Source: Calothrix sp. MO_192.B10 (GTDB lineage Bacteria; Cyanobacteriota; Cyanobacteriia; Cyanobacteriales; Nostocaceae). From it: a stretch of 45,484 nt of DNA. The notes beneath the pieces are model-generated. The model searched no databases, was not told the DNA's origin, and worked only from the letters and a program-made list of their open reading frames with translations. How positions within the stretch are numbered: the stretch's first letter is position 1; every line of letters starts with the position of its first letter. The stretch covers positions 1 through 45,484 of the forward strand of contig JASJDS010000032.1 of assembly GCA_030065055.1 (NCBI GenBank), given 5' to 3'. This document shows, one piece after another, positions 1 to 7,135 of the stretch. Both the position numbers and the translations under genes were made by a program.

Positions 1-1
1 A

Positions 2-1693
2 GCATATGAATTCTTTTCGGGACTCCCAGATGGCGGAACAAATATCGCTTATTTTCTTTCTGACGGCCAATCGAGCGATAACTTTAGTTCTAGTGCTTCT
101 GCACTTCAGTCACTAGCAGACGTTCAAGCTTATGGTATTGGTTATGGGGCTGATATTGCCCAGTTAAACATAGTTGATTCCAATAATGCCCTTGCCTTAT
201 CTAATCCCTCAGATTTAACAGCAGAATTCGATAACTCAGAATTCTCTGCTGATAATATTGCTAAAATCAATCTTCTTTTAGACGGTACGGTTGTAGAAAC
301 AATTCAATCAAGCCAACTAATTGAAGATTCTTTGGGATTAAGTTTTGCAGGTTCTGTGGAAAACTTAGATGTCAGTTTGGGTGCGGAAAACTTGATTACT
401 GCTGAAATATTTTTTACCGATGGAACTCCCACATCTACCGTAGATTTCACCATTGCCAGTGGTTTACAAGCAACTACAGGAGATAATCCTTTCGATAATA
501 TTGTTGATGGGACTGCTGGGGACGATACTATTCGCTTGGGTGCAATTGATTTAGGAAGTAATTCTGGTGCTGGCAACGATAAAGTGGTTGGTAACGACCT
601 TGACAATATTCTTGATAGCGGTAGTGGTGATGATATTGTCTTCGGTAACGATGGAAACGACACTATTATTAGTGGAAATGGACAAAACCGGATTGATGGT
701 GGTGATGGTATCGATACCGTAGTTTATGGGAACAAGTCTTTTCCAGACAGTTCCATTCAGAAAGTAGGGCAGGTAATCACTGTTGACAACATAGATACTT
801 TAACCAACGTCGAGTTTATTCAATTCTCCGACACTAGAATCGGTACTGACTTCTTACAACCCGTACCTATTCTTACAGCCTCGAATATTACTATTGATGA
901 GGGTAATTCATCCAACACAACTGCTCAGTTTATATTTAACTTATCATCCCCTTCATCAACAGACGTAGAGTTTACATACAGTACTTTAAATGGAAGTGCC
1001 ATTGCTGATGAAGACTATATTGCCACATCGGGACAAGTCCTAATTGCCAAGGGTGAAACTACGGCGACTGTGGAAGTAGAAATAGTCGCAGATACACAAT
1101 TAGAGTCAGCAGAAATTTTCGCCTTGAATTTATCTGGGTTGTCAGGAGCAAGTTTTGAAAATAATCAGTCAGAATATAGTGCAATTGCCACAATCGAAAC
1201 AGATACTTTAGATGATAATGAAGGTGTTCTGGATGATAATATCTATGGTAGTGGTGATGCCGAGCTAGTTGACGGTGGTGGAGGTAACGATCACATCTAT
1301 GGTAACGGTGGAATGGACACCTTAATTGGTGGTGCAGGTAACGATAATATCTATGGTAGTGGTGATGCCGAGCTAATTGACGGTGGTAGCGGTGATGATA
1401 ATATTTATGGTAACGGTGGCGCTGATTTAATCAACTCTGGTTCTGGATTTGATAGTGTTTTCCTCAGTGGTGTAGAAACTACCATCGTGTTAGAAACTGG
1501 TGAAGGCTTCGACACAATTTACAATTTCCAATTGGGTGCAACCAAGTTGGAAGTAAGTAGCTTGGATAATCTTACCTTTGCCAATAGTGAAGAGGGCGGA
1601 CAAATTTTCCTTGATAATGACTTACTAGCGGTTGTCGCTCACCAATCCGCGAATACGTTTAGCAGCAATCAAGATACGATTTTTACGGTTTGA
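2..1693 (+). CDS. Secreted vWA / Calx-beta / RTX calcium-binding protein (5' end outside window)
   Basis: The frame is open from base 2 and ends with TGA at 1691-1693, so this is the C-terminal 563 residues of a longer protein; the first ATG in frame (332) is internal. The first ~75 residues look like the end of a von Willebrand A domain (DGQSSDN, then GIGYGAD). Residues ~290-400 are a Calx-beta domain (ITIDEGNSS, DYIATSGQV, TATVEVEIVAD). RTX-type Gly/Asp repeats flank it: one block at ~180-235, and four 18-residue modules of the type DNIYGSGDAELxDGGxGx at ~412-483. RTX proteins fold on binding Ca2+ outside the cell and usually leave by type I secretion, using a C-terminal signal that remains here. 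Adhesion or matrix binding is inferred; no catalytic domain is visible. Confidence 0.85.
   Translation, partial: AYEFFSGLPDGGTNIAYFLSDGQSSDNFSSSASALQSLADVQAYGIGYGADIAQLNIVDSNNALALSNPSDLTAEFDNSEFSADNIAKINLLLDGTVVETIQSSQLIEDSLGLSFAGSVENLDVSLGAENLITAEIFFTDGTPTSTVDFTIASGLQATTGDNPFDNIVDGTAGDDTIRLGAIDLGSNSGAGNDKVVGNDLDNILDSGSGDDIVFGNDGNDTIISGNGQNRIDGGDGIDTVVYGNKSFPDSSIQKVGQVITVDNIDTLTNVEFIQFSDTRIGTDFLQPVPILTASNITIDEGNSSNTTAQFIFNLSSPSSTDVEFTYSTLNGSAIADEDYIATSGQVLIAKGETTATVEVEIVADTQLESAEIFALNLSGLSGASFENNQSEYSAIATIETDTLDDNEGVLDDNIYGSGDAELVDGGGGNDHIYGNGGMDTLIGGAGNDNIYGSGDAELIDGGSGDDNIYGNGGADLINSGSGFDSVFLSGVETTIVLETGEGFDTIYNFQLGATKLEVSSLDNLTFANSEEGGQIFLDNDLLAVVAHQSANTFSSNQDTIFTV
1235..1450 (+). repeat. 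Four 54-bp tandem coding modules in the RTX region
   Basis: Four consecutive 54-bp units starting at 1235, 1289, 1343 and 1397 each encode 18 residues beginning D-(N/H)-I-Y-G. Units 1 and 3 (GSGDAEL type) are nearly identical at the DNA level, and units 2 and 4 (GNGG-D-L type) resemble each other. The real repeat is therefore a 108-bp pair that duplicated recently. Confidence 0.8.
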
Positions 1694-1741
1694 TATACTC
1701 CTGACGGGGCATATTTTCAAACCCCCCCAACCGTTCATTAC

Positions 1742-3532
1742 TTAAAGACCATAGAAGATAATAATTAAAGGAGGAATCACCATAGCCATCAACATACTTA
1801 AAGGAGCGCCTACTCGAAAGAAATCCAGAAACTTATAACCGCCAGCACCATAGACCATAGTATTGGTTTGATATCCTATGGGAGTCATAAAACTACAAGA
1901 AGCTGCAAAAGAGACTGATAACATAAATGCCAAAGGATTAAGGTGAAGATTTTCTGCCACTTGTACTGCTATGGGTAACAGCAAAATCACCGCCGCACTA
2001 TTGGAAAGAACTTCTGTCATCAAAGAAGCGATCGCAAAGAAAAAAGTCAGCAACCAATAACCTGAAAAATTTCCCCCTATCCGCACCAGATATTCAGCTA
2101 GTAATTGAGTTGCACCAGAATTATTCATGGCGATTCCCAGAGGGATTAACCCAGCCAGGAGAAAAATAATCTCCCAGCGCACCGCATCATAAATTTCTCT
2201 GGGTTTAAGACAGCCTGTAACTACCATCAAAACCACACCCATCAAAGAACTGACGAGAATAGGTAGGACTTGAAACGCAGATAGAATAACCACACCAGCA
2301 GCGATCGCAATGGCAATACCAGCCTTGGAATGACGAGGATTTTCCATCTCTCGCTGCATAATCAACAGTACATTTTTACTGGTTTGTAATCCTAATAAAC
2401 TTTGTTGGGGACCGCTAACCAGCAATACATCGCCAAAACATAGGGGAGTCTTTCCCAAGCGGGAGCGGGTCAGTTCTTGACCCCGACGGATTGCCAAAAC
2501 ATTAACATTATATCGCTGTCGGAAACGTAGTTCTTTGAGAGTAGAACCAATTAAGTTGGATTCTGGGGGAATTAAGACCTCAGCGATTCCTTCTTGATGA
2601 GAACTCAATTCTGCCGTTAGGGAGTGATGGCGAAATTTGACTTCTGGTAAAATTTCAATTCCTTGTTGATTTTTGATTTGCAATAAATCTTCCCTTCCAC
2701 CCCTAACCAAGAGAATACAACCTGCTTGTAATTGTTTATCCCCTAGGGGTTGGGAAAAATGTACCCCACCGCAAATCATTTCCAATACGTCCACATCAAA
2801 CTGGCGTTGCAGACGACTACTATTTAGGGTTTGTCCTACTAAAGAAGAGCGTGGGGGAATAACAATTTCGCTGATGTAGTCCTTGAGGTTATATTCGTAA
2901 CTAACAATATCATTACTTAATGGCTGGCGTTGTTCTAACAAATGGGGCGCAATGATTGACAAGTAGCACAAGCCAAGGATAAAGGTTATTATTCCTAGTG
3001 GTGTAAATTGAAATAAACCAAATGCTCCATATCCTAATTTCTCAGATAGACCACTAGCTAAAACATTAGTTGAAGTACCCAGAACAGTAGTCATCCCACC
3101 TAGAATAGTGATGTATGACAATGGTAATAACAGTAATGATACGGAGATTTTTTGTTTAGCACACCAATTCTCAACTATTGGTAAAAAGACTGCCAACACA
3201 GCAGTATTGTTAATTAAGCCAGTAATAGGACCAGCGATTAAGCCTAGGGTCAGAATTTGTCTGGTAGGATGTCTTCCTCCCCATTGAAATAACCACTGGT
3301 TGATGATTTGTAGCGATCCTGTGCGGGTAATCCCTGCACTGAGGATAAACATTGCCATGACAGTGATGGTTGCTGGGTTACTGAAGCCAGAAATACTTTC
3401 TTCTGGTGTGACTAAACCTAATACTGCCAACAACACCAATACCATCATGGCAACTATGTCTGATGATACCCATTCCCCAACAAAGCAAACTAGAGCCAGT
3501 ACGGTCACTATTAGGGTAAGAGCAATAGACAT
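1742..3532 (-). CDS. SLC13-family permease with two RCK_C domains
   Basis: 596-residue inner-membrane transporter of the SLC13/DASS (Na+/sulfate, dicarboxylate) type. Hydrophobic segments lie in two halves (~1-200 and ~405-596) around a soluble middle. Each half has the family's Ser/Asn-rich signature: NNTAVLAVFLP near residue 108 and SNSAAVILLLPIA near 510. The middle (~215-385) holds two RCK_C/TrkA_C-like domains, each opening with a similar VIPPRSSLVGQTL or LIPPESNLIGSTL stretch, as in the cyanobacterial/algal SAC1-like group. Substrate cannot be read from sequence; sulfate or another anion is plausible. It lies 115 bp downstream of the lasso exporter on the same strand, but a hairpin lies between them, so a shared transcript is doubtful. 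Confidence 0.85.
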   Translation of the reverse strand: MSIALTLIVTVLALVCFVGEWVSSDIVAMMVLVLLAVLGLVTPEESISGFSNPATITVMAMFILSAGITRTGSLQIINQWLFQWGGRHPTRQILTLGLIAGPITGLINNTAVLAVFLPIVENWCAKQKISVSLLLLPLSYITILGGMTTVLGTSTNVLASGLSEKLGYGAFGLFQFTPLGIITFILGLCYLSIIAPHLLEQRQPLSNDIVSYEYNLKDYISEIVIPPRSSLVGQTLNSSRLQRQFDVDVLEMICGGVHFSQPLGDKQLQAGCILLVRGGREDLLQIKNQQGIEILPEVKFRHHSLTAELSSHQEGIAEVLIPPESNLIGSTLKELRFRQRYNVNVLAIRRGQELTRSRLGKTPLCFGDVLLVSGPQQSLLGLQTSKNVLLIMQREMENPRHSKAGIAIAIAAGVVILSAFQVLPILVSSLMGVVLMVVTGCLKPREIYDAVRWEIIFLLAGLIPLGIAMNNSGATQLLAEYLVRIGGNFSGYWLLTFFFAIASLMTEVLSNSAAVILLLPIAVQVAENLHLNPLAFMLSVSFAASCSFMTPIGYQTNTMVYGAGGYKFLDFFRVGAPLSMLMAMVIPPLIIIFYGL

Positions 3533-3616
3533 ATGGTTGCATTCCTATTAACGTGGTAAATTATTACTGAAGTTTCCTAACCAGTCTAAACTCCAATTGC
3601 TAGTTATAGGGATAAA

Positions 3617-3637
3617 CCCCGCCCTTAAAGGGCGAGG
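3617..3637. terminator. GC-rich hairpin between the exporter and SLC13 genes
   Basis: CCCCGCCCTT is followed directly by AAAGGGCGAGG, giving a strong stem with almost no loop just past the stop of the ABC exporter at 3647. No clean U-run follows on the minus strand. It may end or protect the lasso operon mRNA, or be one of the dispersed GGGGCGGG hairpins seen again at 40.6 kb. Confidence 0.45.
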
Positions 3638-3646
3638 TATTCGTTA

Positions 3647-5464
3647 TTAACGATAATTTTGAGCTTGGGTTTCAAACAAATTGGCATAGAGACCACCTAA
3701 TTGCATCAACTCCTCATGGGAACCACTTTCGGTAATAGAGCCATTATCCATGACATAAATGCGATCGGCCATTTTTACTGTAGATAAACGATGACTAATT
3801 AAAATAGCAGCTTGGTGTTTAATTAGTTGACGAAACTGTTCAAACACCTCATATTCTGCCTTCGGGTCCATAGCACTAGTAGGTTCATCCAGAACTATTA
3901 CCTGGGAGTCCCGCAAAAATGCCCTTGCCAAAGCGATTTTTTGCCACTGACCAATACTCAGTTCTTCTCCTTGGTCAAATAATTTACCTAAAATTGTCTG
4001 ATATCCCTGAGGTAACTTAGTAATCACGTCATCAGCACCAGAGCTACGAGCCGCACTAAATATGGCTTCAGCCTCCGGAGCTAGCTCAGTATTGCCTAAC
4101 CAAATATTTTCTTGTGCTGTAAAATTATACTTCGCATAATCCTGAAAAATTACACTAATTTCTCGACGTAATTCAGCAATTTTAAAGTTCCGCAGGTCAA
4201 TTCCATCAATCGCAATTTTACCCGCAGTTGGGTCATATAATCGACATAAAAGCTTAATTAGAGTGGTTTTACCTGAGCCATTTTCCCCAACTAAAGCCAC
4301 CACCTCCCCTGGTTTAATTTTGAGGTTAATATCCTTCAGTGCTTGACGAGTGGTGGTAGAGTATTGAAAACTGACGCGATCGAAAACAATACCCCTATCC
4401 ATAGGTTTGGGCACAGGTAGAGGATTTGAGGGATCGAGCAACTTTGGTTTCAGGTCGAGAAATTCGTAGAGATTAGCTAAAAATAAATTGTCTTCATATA
4501 GGGAAGATGCACTAGTCAACAAACCTTTGATATTGTTTTGTCCCCGTTGTAAAGCTTGGTGGTAAAGGACTAAATCCCCTAACCGAAGAATGCCATGAAT
4601 CGCTTGATAGACAATGAAGGCATAAACACCAAAGATTAAAATTCCTGCTGTAGCTTCTGCAGCAAAGTTAGCTAAAGAACGTTTGGTAAAAATGGCAAGA
4701 CTTTCTTTATATATCTGCCGTCGAATACGAAGATACCATTGGCTGAATAACTCACCCAAATCAAACAAGCGAATTTCCTTGGCAAATTGGTCTGACGTTA
4801 GCATCCAACCCAAATACATTGCTTGTCGTTGTGGTGGTGTCCATTTGCGCTGCCAATCATACATGATACGGCTATATTTTACCCGCACTACCATTGCAGG
4901 CAAAGCACCAACAAACAAGATACCGATAATTCCCCAATGCAGTGATAGTAGTAAGCCAATCATTGCTATTAAGGAAACTGCATTTTGACCAACTTGTGCT
5001 AAACGATTGAGGATTTGGGGAGGTCGATAGGGCGCTTCTTGCTGGGCACGTTGCAGAGCATCATAGTAGCGAGCATTTTCATAATATTCTAGGTCAGCTG
5101 CCACTGATTTGGTGTTGATAATACCCTGCATATAGTCTGTTACCCTTTGAGAATGGGCAGTAGTAACTAGCTCTGTCAAGGAGTTGCAAAGGGCATTTAT
5201 TACAGTGATAAAACCCGCTATGGCAATTAAAAATAATACTTGATAAAAGGCTGCTGCTTTATCAGCATTGGTGAGGTTGGCAGCGACTGCATCGATAATT
5301 AGTTTTGTGAGGTAGATGGAGATAACGGGTAAAATGCCTTGGATGGTGAGCAAGACTACACGAGCCATAGTCCACCGGGGGCTACTTTGCCATACTAGCC
5401 GTAGTGCAGGTAACAGGCGTGAGGTTTGTTGGATTTTTTGTTTAATAGTTTTGCCTGCTTGCAT
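3647..5464 (-). CDS. Lasso-peptide ABC exporter, fused permease-ATPase (D protein)
   Basis: 605 residues: an N-terminal type I exporter membrane domain (~30-330, about six segments) and a C-terminal ATPase. The ATPase has Walker A GENGSGKT (~393-400), Q-loop (VIFQDY), a non-canonical signature LSIGQ (~502-506), Walker B VIVLDEPT (~523) and H-loop ISHRLS. There is no C39 peptidase domain, as expected for lasso exporters, because B2 removes the leader. It is the last gene of the minus-strand lasso cluster, 74 bp after the kinase gene. Role inferred: export of, and immunity to, the mature peptide. The ATPase differs clearly from the other exporter at 31760-33559. Confidence is high for the fold and moderate for the substrate. 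Confidence 0.85.
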   Translation of the reverse strand: MQAGKTIKQKIQQTSRLLPALRLVWQSSPRWTMARVVLLTIQGILPVISIYLTKLIIDAVAANLTNADKAAAFYQVLFLIAIAGFITVINALCNSLTELVTTAHSQRVTDYMQGIINTKSVAADLEYYENARYYDALQRAQQEAPYRPPQILNRLAQVGQNAVSLIAMIGLLLSLHWGIIGILFVGALPAMVVRVKYSRIMYDWQRKWTPPQRQAMYLGWMLTSDQFAKEIRLFDLGELFSQWYLRIRRQIYKESLAIFTKRSLANFAAEATAGILIFGVYAFIVYQAIHGILRLGDLVLYHQALQRGQNNIKGLLTSASSLYEDNLFLANLYEFLDLKPKLLDPSNPLPVPKPMDRGIVFDRVSFQYSTTTRQALKDINLKIKPGEVVALVGENGSGKTTLIKLLCRLYDPTAGKIAIDGIDLRNFKIAELRREISVIFQDYAKYNFTAQENIWLGNTELAPEAEAIFSAARSSGADDVITKLPQGYQTILGKLFDQGEELSIGQWQKIALARAFLRDSQVIVLDEPTSAMDPKAEYEVFEQFRQLIKHQAAILISHRLSTVKMADRIYVMDNGSITESGSHEELMQLGGLYANLFETQAQNYR

Positions 5465-5538
5465 TATTACAATATGTTATATACAGTGTTTTAAATTAAC
5501 AGCTCTGTAATTATCGTAATGACCTAAAGATTATAGAA

Positions 5539-6450
5539 TTAAATGTGGCAAGCTAAATCTTCTTCCAGCAATCGGGCTACTTCAGTTAACAATGCCAGAG
5601 AACGAGGTCGCTCAAGATAATTTATGGGTACACTATTCATGAGGTTGGTAAATTGTTTAAAAAGTGTTATTCCTCCTACACCTTGGACTAGTGGGTTAGC
5701 AATTCGAGCAATGTGAGAATTGGCAATTAAGTTAACTATTTTTTGTTGGGACTCAACGGGTTGAATTTTAGGAATTGAACCTTCAGTAAGTATGTAAAGG
5801 CATTTAAGTGGTAGGGGTTCTAGAACAAAATTATCTGAAGCAGAACAGGTACGCTTCTCATACCCATAAACAAGACGAGGCAATTTATCGGGATCTTTGC
5901 CCAAAGCAGCAACAGCAGCTTCTGGCCATAACTTAAACTGTGGGAACCCAGGAAAAACTATGGGAGTATTTGTAGTATTTTTAATATCTATAGCAATTAC
6001 ATCATCTGCTATCAGTCTATGTCCCCGACTATATAAAGTTGCTGCCATTGTTGATTTACCCATTCCCTTCTTGCCGAGGAAAGAGACAGCTGCGCCATTA
6101 ATTTCAACAGTACTGGCATGCATCACCAGAAACCCTCGTTGATGAAGTAATACGGCTAAAAGCATCCCTAAAATAGGAAAACGAATCAATTCCTCTTCCA
6201 TCCCTGGAAATGTCTCAAAGATAATTTCCTTACCATTACGTACCAAAAATGTGACCTTCTGATCCCAAGCAAAATATACTTCTTCTCCACTCACATGAAA
6301 GCGATATATTCCCATGTCTGTTTCTGCTTGAGAACGTTCGATTTCTCCTCGCTGGATAACTAAATCTGCGTTTTTCTCAACAGAAGTTACAAGTTCTGGT
6401 AGAGGTATGACAGATTGAATAACTAAACCGTAAGCATTATAAAAGTACAT
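5539..6450 (-). CDS. HPr-kinase-like lasso precursor kinase (K protein)
   Basis: 303 residues from the ATG at 6450. A TTG four codons upstream is also open, but no ribosome site supports it, and beginning at MYFYNAYGL fits relatives from memory. The C-terminal half is HPr-kinase-like: an HAS motif at ~111-113, P-loop GKKGMGKST at ~126-134, and IADDV at ~147-151. The HPr-binding and regulatory N-terminal domain of true HprK is replaced by a short beta-rich region. In paeninodin-type lasso clusters such kinases phosphorylate the C-terminal Ser of the precursor. Here it lies downstream of a precursor that ends Ser-Ser, so that activity is the best inference. True HPr kinase is unlikely given the B1/B2/C neighbours. 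Confidence 0.8.
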   Translation of the reverse strand: MYFYNAYGLVIQSVIPLPELVTSVEKNADLVIQRGEIERSQAETDMGIYRFHVSGEEVYFAWDQKVTFLVRNGKEIIFETFPGMEEELIRFPILGMLLAVLLHQRGFLVMHASTVEINGAAVSFLGKKGMGKSTMAATLYSRGHRLIADDVIAIDIKNTTNTPIVFPGFPQFKLWPEAAVAALGKDPDKLPRLVYGYEKRTCSASDNFVLEPLPLKCLYILTEGSIPKIQPVESQQKIVNLIANSHIARIANPLVQGVGGITLFKQFTNLMNSVPINYLERPRSLALLTEVARLLEEDLACHI

Positions 6451-6655
6451 TTTGTTTGACAATAAATAGGATAAAATTTATAAACAATACTTTTTTTCAG
6501 TCGCAATGCTATGATTACGCCTAACATAATCAGCGCATAAAAGTATTATCAAAAAAACAAATTTTTGATCGATAAAGTATTAAATTATTCATAGCTAATA
6601 CGAAGAATATGACATTGTTTCTAAACTTTCATTGCTTATATTACATATGTTTTTC

Positions 6656-6713
6656 AAGTCAAGGAAAAGTTTAAGGATAAAAAATATTTACCCTTGAACT
6701 TTTTTCCTGACTT
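6656..6713. repeat. 58-bp imperfect palindrome
   Basis: AAGTCAAGGAAAAGTTTAAGG and the reverse complement of the right arm (AAGTCAGGAAAAAAGTTCAA) pair over about 25 bases around an AT loop. It lies ~120 bp downstream of the precursor stop and could form a stem in the mRNA that ends or protects the precursor transcript. Its position directly beside the miniature element also allows a transposon relic. Confidence 0.6.
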
Positions 6714-6714
6714 A

Positions 6715-6818
6715 TATAGGAATCATACTTGATTCTTGCCACCTATACTGAGAAAGAAACCTTTATACGGTAAGCTCTTACCTAATTTGGTTTTTCAAAA
6801 TCAAATACTAGTCCTATA
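6715..6818. mobile_element. 104-bp miniature inverted-repeat element, copy A
   Basis: Begins TATAGGAATCATACTTGATT and ends AAATCAAATACTAGTCCTATA; the reverse complement of the end gives TATAGGACTAGTATTTGATT, so the termini are imperfect inverted repeats of about 24 bp. Copy B at 13184-13287 has exactly the same length and shares the TATACTGAGA block near the left end. No coding capacity. The centre holds GGTAAGCTCTTACC, itself a palindrome. Confidence 0.75.
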
Positions 6819-6830
6819 CAAAAATCCTAA

Positions 6831-6974
6831 TTAACTACTGATAAAAGGAAAAGCACTGTTATCGTTCACGGTTCCACTTGGTGAATCTGAGTTTTGTTGA
6901 TTACCTTGTAGAGTAATCTCCTCAATATCTCCATGGACTATCAGTTGGGGTTTTACATAGCTCTTTTTGTTCAT
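6831..6974 (-). CDS. Lasso-peptide precursor (A peptide), 47 residues
   Basis: Too short for usual gene calling. ATG at 6974 (MNKKSYVKPQL...) is preceded by GGAG nine bases upstream; that ribosome site favours it over an in-frame ATG five codons earlier. The leader carries the lasso pattern: Tyr6-x2-Pro9-x-Leu11-x3-Gly15, then Thr21, read by the B1 recognition element and B2 peptidase. With Thr at -2 the core starts at Gln23 and Asp30 is its eighth residue, giving an eight-residue isopeptide ring. If the core starts at Gly24, Asp30 is seventh. The tail runs through SPSG to FPFISS; Phe42 and Phe44 are possible steric plugs and Ser47 the likely kinase target. It lies between the C and kinase genes on the same strand. 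Leader and context are strong evidence; exact core boundaries and threading are inferred. Confidence 0.85.
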   Translation of the reverse strand: MNKKSYVKPQLIVHGDIEEITLQGNQQNSDSPSGTVNDNSAFPFISS

Positions 6975-7004
6975 GGTTTTTGTCTCCATTTAGTTTGGTT
7001 TGGT

Positions 7005-7023
7005 ACGGCTTATGAGAAGCCGT
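7005..7023 (-). promoter_or_regulatory. Hairpin in the precursor 5' leader
   Basis: On the minus strand ACGGCTT-CTCAT-AAGCCGT forms a perfect 7-bp stem with a 5-base loop, ~20 bases upstream of the GGAG ribosome site of the precursor gene. The C-to-A gap is 161 bp. The hairpin could stabilise a processed precursor mRNA or be part of a leader for separate expression of the substrate; this is inference. Confidence 0.5.
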
Positions 7024-7135
7024 TGCGTATTCAATTTGCACACTTGAGAGGGTTTTCTGTTTTCCTGTTTTATTTCAGTTTCGGTTATACAAATTGAACA
7101 ACGAGCGACCTTCGTAAGCAGTATTAATAACAATT

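Larger units (their letters stand above)
6451..6830. other. Gene-free stretch between precursor and kinase genes
   Basis: About 380 bp, AT-rich. It contains a 58-bp imperfect palindrome (6656-6713) abutting a 104-bp miniature inverted-repeat element (6715-6818). No further precursor-like open frame was seen on either strand. The gap separates kinase and exporter from the precursor, so they may need read-through or their own promoter. Confidence 0.6.
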
